Source: Sinorhizobium alkalisoli
GTDB lineage: Bacteria; Pseudomonadota; Alphaproteobacteria; Rhizobiales; Rhizobiaceae
Direction of reading: 5' to 3'
DNA length: 64,000 nt
Assembly: GCF_008932245.1 (NCBI RefSeq)
Contig: NZ_CP034909.1
Coordinates: 2,108,001 to 2,172,000, forward strand
Position numbers and translations under genes: made by a program. The notes below the pieces were generated by a model that saw nothing but the letters and a program-made list of their open reading frames with translations, was not told the origin of the DNA and ran no database searches. This document shows, in pieces, positions 10,001-17,848 of the stretch; the first letter of the stretch is position 1, and every line of letters begins with the position of its first letter.

Positions 10001-10236
10001 ATCGTTTCGGGAGACGCTCCTTCGAATTCGGTCGTTACCGAAATGACGGGCTGGTCGACCTGGGGCAATTCGCGAATTTCGATGCCGTTCCAGGCGGCGA
10101 GACCTGCCACGACGATCAGCATGTTGACGACGAGCGCGAAAATCGGACGGCGGATGAAAAGCGCGGTGAAGCCGGTCTTGCCGCCCTCTCCCGCGGCTGG
10201 CAATCCTCCCCGATGACCGCCGAAGCCGATGTTCAT
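7078..10236 (-). CDS. RND efflux transporter permease (AcrB/MexB-like)
   Basis: A 1052-residue inner membrane pump subunit of the hydrophobe/amphiphile efflux (HAE1) group, driven by the proton gradient. It begins with FIRRPIFALVVNMLIVVAGL (first transmembrane helix), has the two large periplasmic loops, and shows the TM4 motif GLVVDDAIVVLENIVRR, containing the paired Asp residues of the proton relay. The matching internal repeat (GIMAKNGILIVEFANQLRD) marks the second half. The start ATG overlaps the stop of the adaptor gene by four bases (ATGA), so the two are translationally coupled. No outer membrane channel gene is adjacent; a TolC homologue elsewhere is expected. Substrate unknown. Confidence 0.93.
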   Translation of the reverse strand: MNIGFGGHRGGLPAAGEGGKTGFTALFIRRPIFALVVNMLIVVAGLAAWNGIEIRELPQVDQPVISVTTEFEGASPETIDREVTSVVEGAVSRVQGIKGISSTSSFGRSRVTLDFSDTTDIGQAANDVRDALGRVTNRLPDDAEEPRIVKADSDSQPIMRLALTSDAMSMEDMTLLVENEISDRLAAVEGVADVTVYGEQEKIFRIDLNQAKLAGRGITVANLREALANASYDVPAGSLTSSSQDISVRATADVQTPAQFENLMLGNNVRLGDVATVTLGPDTGTSALRSNGRQGIGLGIIRQAQSNTVDISEGVRKVVDTISSDILPQGTELQVTSDDAVFINGAIHEVEIALMVAVSIVTLVIYLFLLDWRATLIPTITMPIALIGTLAAIYLAGFSINILTLLAIVLATGLVVDDAIVVLENIVRRRAGGLGPRAAAVHGTLEVFFAVLATTATLAAVFVPLSFLPGQTGGLFREFGFVLAFAVLLSSFVSLTLCPMLASRMLTTEAHAHHGFMRRFGARASAFYRATLRSCLNAPLVVFVVAAFFTAAGATGFLTLKSELTPNEDRSLVMLRVNAPQGVSLEYTQAQMRRIEDALQPLMKSGEVSNVFSISGQGGSANNGFMVLRLTPWEGRERTQQEIVADINKATAAIPSVRAFTIQSNSLGIRGAGSGLQVALVGNDYTKLGDAAAKLVRAIEDSGRFENVRLNYEANQAQLSVTIDRERASDLGVDIGGLAWALQAMLDGSSVVDIFVEGESYPVKLLSSTAPLNDPTDLQNIFVKTGDGRIVPMSTIATVEEKAVAPQLSRESQLRSVSLSAGLKDDLALGEALSMVEQMAEPLMPPGSRLMPLAEAATLDENASGLFITFGFAIVIIFLVLAAQFESFVSGIIIMSTVPLGLACAVFAMIMTGNTLNIYSQIGLVMLVGIMAKNGILIVEFANQLRDRGQDVRSAIEDAANIRLRPVMMTMIATVVGAVPLVLASGAGAEARTALGWVLVGGLGLAAVVTLYLTPVAYLVIARFTRPHADEERKLHEEMDAAALLEKAPKAG

Positions 10237-11441
10237 TGCGCGTCTCCCGCCACCTTCTGCTCCGGCTCGGCACGCGGCTCCCCGGCGATGCGCACCGTGC
10301 CACCTTCGCGCAGCCGCTGCACGCCTTCCGTTACGACACGGTCGCCCTCGGAAATCCCGGCCTCGACAAGAACCGTGTCCGGATTGCGCTGGATGATCTT
10401 GATCGGCACGCGCTCGCTCTTGTCGCCTTGGATCCGCCAGACATAGGCTCCTTCCGAGCTCCATTGGATCGCCAGCGGGTCGACGGTCGGATAGCGATCG
10501 CCATCGAAAGCCATGGTGACCGAGAAGGACATTCCGGCGCGCAGCATGTCGTCGGGATTTTCGATCCGCGCCCGCACGCGAAGCGTGCGGCTCGTCTGGT
10601 CGAGGCGGTTGTCGATCGCATGAATGGCGCCGTCGAGCGAACGGCCGGGCTGGGCGATCGCGTTCGCGGTCACCGGCTGGCCGACGTAGATCCTGCTGGC
10701 GAAACGTTCCGGCACCCAGAAGTCAACGAGGATCTCGGAGCGGTCGTCGACGACGGCAATCGGCGTCGAAGTGGTGACGTAATCGCCAACATTGACCGTG
10801 ATGATACCGACTATCCCCTTCGACGGGGCAACGATGTCGCGCCGCTTGAGATCGAGTTCCGCCGTGTTCAGCGCCAGTTCGGCCGCCTGCAGCGCGATCT
10901 CCGCGTCGCGCACCTCGACCGCCGTGACGACACGGGCGCTGCCGAGATTGCGATAGCGCTCGACCTTTTCCTGGGCGCTGTCGCGGGCCAGCCGGGCCTG
11001 TTCGGCGGCGATCGTCTGATCGTCCCTGTCGAGCCGCGCGATCACCTGGCCAGCCTCGATCCGGTCGCCGGACCGGACGAGAATTTCTGTGAGGTTGCCC
11101 GTTGCCGTCGGCGTCACCGTGACGGATTGGATTGCTTCGCCGCTGCCTATGACGTTCAGCCTATTGTTGACGACTGCGGTCTCAGCGGGCTTGACCACCA
11201 CCAGCGCCGCCCCGCCCGCGCCACCGCGTCCGCCCTGGCCGCGCCCGCGATTGCCCTCGCCGCCCCTTCCCTCGCCGCCCCTTCCCTCGCCGCCTTGCGA
11301 GCGCGATAGCGCATCGAGGAGAGGATGTGAAACGCCGATCGCCGCCAGCGTTTCCCCGGCACCGGGGGCAAAGCGTATCCAGGCGGCGCCGCCGACGACG
11401 AGAACGACGAGGCTGACCGCCAGTTGCTTCCAAAAGCGCAT
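10233..11441 (-). CDS. RND efflux periplasmic adaptor (membrane fusion protein)
   Basis: A 402-residue adaptor that links the RND permease to an outer membrane channel. An N-terminal membrane segment (about residues 7-21) is followed by an unusual Gly/Arg/Glu-rich spacer (about 49-79, with GGEGRGGEGR repeats) before the biotinyl-lipoyl-like hairpin (TPTATGNLTEILVRSGDRIE; DIVAPSKGIVGIITVNVGDY) and beta-barrel. The ATG at 11441 has GGAG six bases upstream; a GTG 24 bases earlier is possible but has no such site. It is the first gene of the efflux operon and overlaps the permease start by four bases. Confidence 0.9.
   Translation of the reverse strand: MRFWKQLAVSLVVLVVGGAAWIRFAPGAGETLAAIGVSHPLLDALSRSQGGEGRGGEGRGGEGNRGRGQGGRGGAGGAALVVVKPAETAVVNNRLNVIGSGEAIQSVTVTPTATGNLTEILVRSGDRIEAGQVIARLDRDDQTIAAEQARLARDSAQEKVERYRNLGSARVVTAVEVRDAEIALQAAELALNTAELDLKRRDIVAPSKGIVGIITVNVGDYVTTSTPIAVVDDRSEILVDFWVPERFASRIYVGQPVTANAIAQPGRSLDGAIHAIDNRLDQTSRTLRVRARIENPDDMLRAGMSFSVTMAFDGDRYPTVDPLAIQWSSEGAYVWRIQGDKSERVPIKIIQRNPDTVLVEAGISEGDRVVTEGVQRLREGGTVRIAGEPRAEPEQKVAGDAQ
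11254..11294. repeat. 15-bp tandem repeat encoding the Gly-rich spacer
   Basis: The unit CCCTCGCCGCCCCTT occurs twice and then partially a third time, in frame inside the adaptor gene. It encodes GGEGR units. Copy number may vary between strains without breaking the frame, changing only spacer length. Confidence 0.75.
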
Positions 11442-11553
11442 CCATGTCTCCGATTTGAGGTGCACGCGGCGGCGCGGCGCGCACCGGGAGGAACGTTCCG
11501 AGTTGTCGCGAGTATGATTGTTCGCCCGCCCGCGGGCAATCTCGGAACGCCAT

Positions 11554-11571
11554 CATTACGCAATTGTAATG
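11554..11571. promoter_or_regulatory. Palindrome upstream of the RND operon, possible operator
   Basis: CATTAC-N6-GTAATG is a perfect inverted repeat in the 294-base gap between the efflux operon (leftward) and the cyclase-family gene (rightward). Size and symmetry suit a TetR- or MarR-type repressor site, but no regulator gene is adjacent and the assignment is inference. Confidence 0.3.
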
Positions 11572-11735
11572 AAAGCAGAATTTGTTGGCCGCATGATGGC
11601 GCTTTCCGCAACCGGAAAAGACATTGGCCACCCTGGAAAACCATTGTTTACAGCAGCCACGGCTTAGCTATCCTGCTGCTCGGACTGCGGCATCTTCAAT
11701 CAGGTTTTCAACGCTCAAACCGGGGAGCAGGGGCA

Positions 11736-12540
11736 ATGTGCGATGCATGCGTCATTCAATCGGTAAAGGAGCGGATGCTTTCGCGGCGAGACTTCTTCCG
11801 CGCGGCAGCGGTCGGCACGGCTGGGATTGCCGCCGCAAGCATTGGGGCCGCGCCGCCGGCGCTTGCCGAAGGCCACGCCAGCGTCACGGATCTTACGCAT
11901 GAGCTTCACGAGGAGTTCCCGACCTTTTTCGGTCAGCAGCAATTTTTCCGTCGCCGAACACAAATTCAACCTGTTCGAGCTGCGCGTCAACGAGCACACA
12001 GGAACCCATGTGGATGCGCCGCTGCATTTCTCGGCCGACGGGCTATCCGTTGCCGAACTGCCCGTCGAAAAGCTCGTTGTGCCGCTCTGCGTCGTCGACA
12101 TCCGAAACAAGGCCGCGGCGGATCCGGATGCCCAGGTGACACCGGAGGACATCAAGTCCTGGATCGCTGCCAATGGCGAGATCCCGGATAACGCCTGTGT
12201 AGCGATGCTGTCCGGCTGGGCCGATCATGTCGGCACGGACAAATTCCGCAATGCGGATTCCGCAGGTAAACTGCACTTCCCCGGATTCCACGTCGAGACC
12301 GCCAAATTCCTGCTGGAGGAAACGCAGGCCGCCGGCATCGCAGTCGACACGCTTTCGCTCGACCATGGGATTTCACCGGATTTTGCCACACACCACGCCT
12401 GGCTTCCCGAGGGCCGCTGGGGACTCGAGGCTGCCGCCAATCTCGACAAGATGCCGGCGAAGGGCGCCACCCTCGTCCTCGGCGCCCCGAAGCACCGCGG
12501 CGGCACCGGCGGTCCGGCACGCGTCTTCGCACTCGTCTGA
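11736..12540 (+). pseudogene. Cyclase-family hydrolase with Tat signal, frameshifted
   Basis: A PF04199 cyclase (kynurenine formamidase-like) gene read in two frames. The first frame starts at 11736 (MCDACVIQSVKERM, after GGGGAGCAGGGGCA) and contains a twin-arginine signal (SRRDFFRAAA, Ala-rich core, ALA cut site) and LTHELHEEFPTFFGQQQF. The second frame, from about 11941 on, continues with FSVAEHKFNLFELRVNEHTG and the metal-binding motif HTGTHVDAPLHF and runs to a normal end. The switch needs loss of one base and fits a T-run at 11943-11947, itself preceded by another T-run at 11924-11928. Either a real disruption or a base-calling error in a homopolymer; the downstream part remains well conserved, which favours a recent or artefactual event. 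Confidence 0.7.
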
Positions 12541-12555
12541 TCGGAGGATTACCGC

Positions 12556-12966
12556 ATGAGCACCGTCGCGCCGCCACCCGATCCCGAAGCCGATCCGCGC
12601 GTCAGGGCGGTATTCGACGACATCCGCGCAACGCGCAAATCGAATTTCATCAACAATATGTGGCACTGGCTTGCCTTCGACCCGGACTTGCTGGAGCGCA
12701 CCTGGGCAGAGGTGAAGGCGGTGATGGCGACGCCCTCGGCTCTCGACCTGCTGGTCAAGGAGATGCTTTACATCGCCGTTTCCGTCACCAATGGCTGCGG
12801 CTATTGCATCCATTCCCATACTGCGTCAGCCAAGGCGAAGGGCATGACGGACGCGCAGCACGCCGATCTTCTCATGGTGATCGCGCTTGCCGCCAAGACC
12901 AATCAGCTCGCGACCGCGCTGCAGGTGCCGGTCGATCCGGCCTTCGACGCCAGGGGCGAACAATGA
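12556..12966 (+). CDS. Carboxymuconolactone decarboxylase / AhpD-like protein
   Basis: A 136-residue all-helical cytoplasmic protein of the CMD/AhpD superfamily. The active-site signature is CGYCIHSHTASA (Cys81, Cys84, His88), as in peroxidase-related AhpD-like proteins that use a CXXC pair to reduce peroxides or act as disulfide reductases. It starts 15 bases after the cyclase-family gene with GGAGGA upstream, so the two are likely one transcript. The substrate is not visible from sequence. Confidence 0.8.
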   Translation: MSTVAPPPDPEADPRVRAVFDDIRATRKSNFINNMWHWLAFDPDLLERTWAEVKAVMATPSALDLLVKEMLYIAVSVTNGCGYCIHSHTASAKAKGMTDAQHADLLMVIALAAKTNQLATALQVPVDPAFDARGEQ

Positions 12967-13082
12967 TGCGCGCGGTGAAAAGGCTAGTCTTTCCACAGTC
13001 TTGCTGAGCCCGGCAGAGAACCCGGAATAAAAGAGGAACATCCTTTCTGGCCTTTCGGTCCCGAATCACTACATTGGGCCGC

Positions 13083-15653
13083 ATGAGCAAAGGTTTCGAC
13101 GACATCCCCTTCTTCGACGAGGAGCCGGCACCGCGCAAACCCGCCTCCGCCACGGGCGGGATCGCGGCGCGTGCCATGGCGGCCCGCGACAGGTCCAAGC
13201 GTCCGGATTATCTTTCCGGTCTCAATCCGGAGCAGGCGGACGCCGTCGAAACCCTCGAGGGGCCCGTATTGGTGCTCGCGGGTGCCGGCACCGGCAAGAC
13301 GCGCGTGCTGACGACCCGCATTGCCCATATCCTCTCCACCGGCCGCGCCTACCCATCGCAGATCCTCGCCGTCACCTTCACCAACAAGGCCGCGCGCGAG
13401 ATGAAGGAGAGGATCGGCGTGCTCGTCGGCCATGCGGTCGAGGGCATGCCCTGGCTCGGCACCTTCCACTCGATCGGCGTCAAGCTCCTGCGCCGCCATG
13501 CCGAACTGGTGGGCTTGAGATCCGATTTCACCATTCTTGACACCGACGACGTGGTGCGCCTCATCAAGCAGCTGATCCAGGCGGAAGGCCTCGACGACAA
13601 GCGCTGGCCGGCCAAGCAGTTCGCGGGCATGATCGACGGCTGGAAGAACAAGGGCCTCGACCCTTCGCATATCCCCGAGGGCGACGCCCGCGCCTTTGCC
13701 AACGGCAAGGGCCGCGAGCTCTACGCCGCCTACCAGAACCGGCTTCTGACGCTGAACGCTTGCGACTTCGGCGACCTGCTGCTGCATCCGATCCGGATGT
13801 TCCGCGCCAATCCGGATGTGCTCAAGGAGTATCACGACAGGTTCCGCTACATCCTCGTCGACGAGTACCAGGACACCAATACGGCGCAGTACATGTGGCT
13901 CAGGCTCCTGGCGCAGCGGCCCCGGTCTTCCGAGCGATCTGGCACCGGAAATCCGGGCGGAGCCCGGCAAGGCCAAGCGGCCGTCGCGCCTGATGGCGCG
14001 CCCCTGCGGAGCGAGCCGCGCAGCGGCGACAGCGTGAGCGCGAATAAACCCATACAACAAATCAATCTCTGCTGCGTCGGCGACGACGATCAGTCGATCT
14101 ATGGCTGGCGCGGGGCGGAGGTCGACAACATCCTGCGCTTCGAAAAGGACTTTCCCGGCGCCAAGGTCATCAAGCTGGAGCGCAATTACCGCTCGACCGA
14201 GCACATTCTCGGCGCCGCGTCGCATCTGATAGCCCACAATGAAGGCCGCCTGGGCAAGACGCTATTCACCGAGCGCAGCCATCCGGACGACGAGAAGGTG
14301 CATGTGCACGCCGCCTGGGACTCCGAGGAAGAGGCCCGCGCGGTCGGCGAGGAGATCGAGCAGCTCCAGCGGGGCAAGCACAATCTGAACGACATGGCGA
14401 TCCTGGTGCGCGCCTCGTTCCAGATGCGCGAGTTCGAAGACCGCTTCGTCACCCTCGGCCTCAACTATCGCGTCATCGGCGGCCCGCGCTTCTATGAGCG
14501 GCTCGAGATTCGCGATGCCATGGCCTATTTCCGCCTGGTCTGCCAGCCGGCCGACGACCTCGCCTTCGAACGCATCATCAACACGCCGAAGCGTGGGCTT
14601 GGCGAAACCACCGTGCGCACGCTGCACGACTATGCGCGCAGCCGCGACATTCCGATGCTCGCCGCCGCAAGCGAGATCATCGAGACGGACGAACTGAAGC
14701 CGAAGGCGCGCAAGGCCCTCTTCGACGTCGTCACCGATTTCCGCCGCTGGCAGACGCTGCTCGAGACGACCCTGCATACGGAGCTTGCCGAGAAAATCCT
14801 CGACGAGAGCGGCTATACGGCGATGTGGCAGGCGGACAAGTCGGCCGAAGCTCCCGGGCGCCTCGAAAACCTGAAGGAACTCATCCGCTCGATGGAGGCG
14901 TTCGAATCGATGCGCGGCTTTCTGGAGCATGTCGCGCTGGTGATGGATGCCGAGCAGAACGAGGACATGGATGCCGTCTCGATCATGACGCTGCATTCGG
15001 CCAAGGGCCTGGAATTCGACACGGTATTCCTGCCGGGTTGGGAGGAAGGGCTCTTTCCGCACCAGCGCGCGCTCGACGAGGGCGGCCGCGCCGGCCTCGA
15101 GGAGGAACGCCGCCTCGCCTATGTCGGCATCACCCGCGCCAAGCGCCGCTGCCATATCTGGTTCGTCTCGAACCGCCGCATCCATGGGCTCTGGCAATCC
15201 ACCATGCCGTCGCGCTTCCTCGACGAACTGCCGATCGACCATGTGGAAGTGGCCGAGCAGGAAGCTTCCTATGGTGGCTATGGCCGCGGTGGCTACGGCC
15301 AGTCGCGCTTCGACAAGGCCGATCCCTTCGAGAACAGCTACCAGACACCCGGCTGGAAGCGCGCCCAGCAGCACCGCTCGGATGCCACCCGCGACAATTG
15401 GGGCACCCGCTCCGGCCACGCCGTCGAGCGCATCGGCTACGGCGAATCCGGACCGCGCACCCGCACCATCGAGGGCGAGCTCGTCGCCAAGTCGACGACT
15501 GCGGAACCCTCCCGCTTCCAGGTCGGCGACCGCGTCTTCCACCTGAAATTCGGCAACGGCAACATCGCCGCCGTCGAAGGCAACAAGCTGACGATCGACT
15601 TCGACCGGGCGGGACAGAAACGGGTACTGGACGGATTTGTGGAAAGGGTGTGA
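13083..15653 (+). CDS. uvrD: UvrD/PcrA-type DNA helicase
   Basis: An 856-residue superfamily 1A helicase, acting in nucleotide excision and mismatch repair. Walker A is AGAGTGKTRVL (about 66-76), motif II VDEYQDTN (about 259-266), motif III GDDDQSIYGWRGA, motif IV ERNYRSTEHI, and motif V/VI MTLHSAKGLEFDTVFLPGWE and YVGITRAKRR. A C-terminal Gly/Tyr-rich linker leads to a Tudor-like end (GDRVFHLKFGNGNIAAVEGN) that contacts RNA polymerase in PcrA/UvrD. The ATG at 13083 is preferred to a TTG three codons upstream. Between motifs II and III there is a low-complexity insert of about 45 residues (280-325, RSSERSGTGNPGGARQGQAA...). Confidence 0.9.
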   Translation: MSKGFDDIPFFDEEPAPRKPASATGGIAARAMAARDRSKRPDYLSGLNPEQADAVETLEGPVLVLAGAGTGKTRVLTTRIAHILSTGRAYPSQILAVTFTNKAAREMKERIGVLVGHAVEGMPWLGTFHSIGVKLLRRHAELVGLRSDFTILDTDDVVRLIKQLIQAEGLDDKRWPAKQFAGMIDGWKNKGLDPSHIPEGDARAFANGKGRELYAAYQNRLLTLNACDFGDLLLHPIRMFRANPDVLKEYHDRFRYILVDEYQDTNTAQYMWLRLLAQRPRSSERSGTGNPGGARQGQAAVAPDGAPLRSEPRSGDSVSANKPIQQINLCCVGDDDQSIYGWRGAEVDNILRFEKDFPGAKVIKLERNYRSTEHILGAASHLIAHNEGRLGKTLFTERSHPDDEKVHVHAAWDSEEEARAVGEEIEQLQRGKHNLNDMAILVRASFQMREFEDRFVTLGLNYRVIGGPRFYERLEIRDAMAYFRLVCQPADDLAFERIINTPKRGLGETTVRTLHDYARSRDIPMLAAASEIIETDELKPKARKALFDVVTDFRRWQTLLETTLHTELAEKILDESGYTAMWQADKSAEAPGRLENLKELIRSMEAFESMRGFLEHVALVMDAEQNEDMDAVSIMTLHSAKGLEFDTVFLPGWEEGLFPHQRALDEGGRAGLEEERRLAYVGITRAKRRCHIWFVSNRRIHGLWQSTMPSRFLDELPIDHVEVAEQEASYGGYGRGGYGQSRFDKADPFENSYQTPGWKRAQQHRSDATRDNWGTRSGHAVERIGYGESGPRTRTIEGELVAKSTTAEPSRFQVGDRVFHLKFGNGNIAAVEGNKLTIDFDRAGQKRVLDGFVERV

Positions 15654-15660
15654 GCCCCGC

Positions 15661-16122
15661 TCAAATCACCATCCGGTACATCACGAATCCGGACTTCTCG
15701 GCGAGCTTGTCGTAAAGTTGCATCGCCGTGATGTTCGACTCGTGCGTAAGCCAATAGACGCGTGACGTGCCGGCGCGCCGCGCGGCGTCGAAGACGCCGT
15801 TGATCAGGGCCTGGCCGACCCCTTTCCCGTGGATGCCTTCTCTGATGAAGAGGTCCTGGAGATAGCAGTTCGGCTGGATCGCCGTGGTGCTGTGGTGGAA
15901 AATGTAATGGGTGAGCCCGACCAGCCGACCATTGTTTTCCGCGACAAGCGCATACATCGGTTCATAGGCATCGAAGAAACGCGACCAGGTCATGAGGGTA
16001 ATGTCGGCGTCGAGCGCCTTTTCACCCGAACGTCCGTTGGATGCGTTGTAGTGCTCCCAGAGGACCAGCCACTGATCGTAGTCGCTGCGAACGACCGGAC
16101 GGATGGAGACGTTCTCGCTCAT
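15661..16122 (-). CDS. GNAT family N-acetyltransferase
   Basis: A 153-residue cytoplasmic acetyl-CoA-dependent acetyltransferase. The fold is recognisable from the N-terminal IRPVVRSDYDQWLVLWEHY, the beta4 strand YLQDLFIREGIHGKGVGQAL (acetyl-CoA pyrophosphate loop variant RxxGxGxA), and the end RVYWLTHESNITAMQLYDKL. It resembles the AAC(3)-I/PA4866-like branch of small-molecule or polyamine acetyltransferases; substrate unknown. The ATG at 16122 (MSENVSIRP) is chosen; an upstream in-frame start would add 15 residues without similarity. It is convergent with the helicase gene, seven bases apart. Confidence 0.82.
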   Translation of the reverse strand: MSENVSIRPVVRSDYDQWLVLWEHYNASNGRSGEKALDADITLMTWSRFFDAYEPMYALVAENNGRLVGLTHYIFHHSTTAIQPNCYLQDLFIREGIHGKGVGQALINGVFDAARRAGTSRVYWLTHESNITAMQLYDKLAEKSGFVMYRMVI

Positions 16123-16419
16123 CGTCGAACCCACCGGAATGACCACCCTTTGCGGGGGCGACAGCATAACCTCTCGGATTGGCGCGGTCCATCAGCCGCT
16201 CATCACACATTGTCACCTTCGCGCATCATTCGCGCGTGGCGGATGGCCCTTGAAATTGTCGTGGTGCTCAAATCGCTTAATGCCTGCGCCCAAGTCGAAG
16301 ACCACTAAAATTGCAGTGAATTTCGCCGGGCTTCGTTAATACGGCAAAGGTACGAATCGGACTGCTTATCGGCTGGAACGCAAGCCACTTTTCATTTTTA
16401 GCACGACAGGCCGTTTCGA

Positions 16420-17646
16420 ATGAGCTTTCTCCCTGCCGTATCCGCCCTTGCCCTCTCGGCTATAGTGCCGCTCCTGTTGTCTCTTGGGCGCACTGCCGCC
16501 GGCAGCCGCGAGCTTTCGGCCGGTTGCGCCCTGGCCGCAGCTGCAAACGGGCTGATGGCCGTGGCGGCGCTGCTCGGGATGCCGCTTGCCGCAACGTTCG
16601 GCTTTTTGGCGCTGATAGCCGCCTTCGTTTTCATATTCCTCGCTTTTCGGCGTCTCCTCGCCCTGCCGGCACCTCCGGCCGTCTTCACGGCCGTCGCCCT
16701 TGCCGCCGGTACCGCCGGCCTCGTCATTGCGCTTGGCGGTCTCGGCGGTTCCACCACACGCGTTCTCGTCGGCAGCGGCCTTTGCGGCTGTCTGCTCCTC
16801 GTGATCGGTCTTCCGACCCTAGATCGCTGGGCTGCGGGGCGGCCGGCCATCCGCCTTGCCGCCGTGACAGCGCTGGCGATCGCCTGCATGTCCCTCATCC
16901 ACGCTCTCGGCCCGATGTCCGCGGTGGCGCTTCAGGCTGCACCCTCCCCCGGCTACGCTTTCTCGCTGGCAGTCCTGCAAACGCTCGGCCTGCCGTCCCT
17001 TTTCCTGGCGGCGAACCACACGCTGCGGAACCGCATCATCGGCGATCTCCGGACGGCGATCGCCCGCGACGAACTCACGGGCGTCCTGTCGCGCAGGGCG
17101 CTGATCGAGAAAGGCGAGGGGATTCTCGCCTTCTCTCTTTCGCGCCGTCGTCCGGCTTCTTTCCTGCTGCTCGATCTCGACTATTTCAAGCAGATCAATG
17201 ACCATTACGGCCACGCCTGCGGCGACATGGCCCTTGCCCATTTCGCCGAGACCGTCTCCGGCTTCCTCGGCGATCGCGGCGCCTTCGGGCGGATCGGCGG
17301 CGAGGAATTTGGCATCATCCTCCCCAACCACACGGAGGAACAGGCAGCCGCTCTCGCCGAGGCGATCTGCCGCCTCGTGCGCGAAACGCCGGCCGGCCGG
17401 GCACACCAGCGCATCCGACTGACGGTGAGCATCGGTATCGCCGGCGCCGAGCCCGGCGATTCGATCATGGACGTGATGATCCGCGCCGACATGGCGCTTT
17501 ACGACTCCAAGGCCGACGGCCGCGACCGCTGTTCGCTTGCGAGGCAGCGCCGTGCCGACCCCAGCGCCCGCGTGCTTGCAGCGGCCGCCGCGCAGTTGCG
17601 TCAGGCCGATATGTCCGATCAGGAGCGATTGCGCGAGAGCGCATAG
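16420..17646 (+). CDS. Membrane diguanylate cyclase (GGDEF)
   Basis: A 408-residue protein with six to seven predicted hydrophobic segments in the first 200 residues and a C-terminal GGDEF domain (about 205-375), so a membrane-anchored enzyme making cyclic di-GMP from two GTP. The domain has DELTGVLSRRAL, the Mg-binding DLDYFKQINDHYGHACGD and the active-site loop GRIGGEEF (GGEEF). No RxxD inhibitory site is evident upstream of the GGEEF loop (the residues there are GDRGAFGRIG). The N-terminal sensor region matches no named domain here. Cyclic di-GMP in rhizobia governs motility and surface polysaccharides. Confidence 0.88.
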   Translation: MSFLPAVSALALSAIVPLLLSLGRTAAGSRELSAGCALAAAANGLMAVAALLGMPLAATFGFLALIAAFVFIFLAFRRLLALPAPPAVFTAVALAAGTAGLVIALGGLGGSTTRVLVGSGLCGCLLLVIGLPTLDRWAAGRPAIRLAAVTALAIACMSLIHALGPMSAVALQAAPSPGYAFSLAVLQTLGLPSLFLAANHTLRNRIIGDLRTAIARDELTGVLSRRALIEKGEGILAFSLSRRRPASFLLLDLDYFKQINDHYGHACGDMALAHFAETVSGFLGDRGAFGRIGGEEFGIILPNHTEEQAAALAEAICRLVRETPAGRAHQRIRLTVSIGIAGAEPGDSIMDVMIRADMALYDSKADGRDRCSLARQRRADPSARVLAAAAAQLRQADMSDQERLRESA

Positions 17647-17690
17647 AAGGCTCCCCTATCGTAATCGATGCAGTTCCCACCTATGTGAAC

Positions 17691-17800
17691 GCTAATGCAT
17701 GTCGCCCAAAAGTGTGCAGCGGTTGGGCCAACGACGTGCATGAAAACAAGGAACTAAAGCGCGTTGCACGAATACCGTTAAACACGACGCGCTTTGGCGT
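17691..17800. repeat. Rhizobial intergenic palindromic repeat (second family)
   Basis: Two palindromes lie in tandem: TGCATGTCG / CGACGTGCA at 17697-17740 with inner CCCAAAAGTGTGCAGCGGTT, and AAAGCGCGT / ACGCGCTTT at 17756-17795. The inner wording is, from memory, one of the commonest intergenic repeats of Sinorhizobium and relatives. It lies between the GGDEF gene and creA. Confidence 0.6.
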
Positions 17801-17848
17801 ATCGGCCCGAAAATCGCGCGGCGCCGTATCGCCCATAGGAGGATAGTC

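Noticed and set aside
8695..10446. 583-codon plus-strand frame across the RND permease
   Set aside because: His/Arg/Asp-rich composition typical of antisense frames in high-GC genes; the permease on the other strand is certain.
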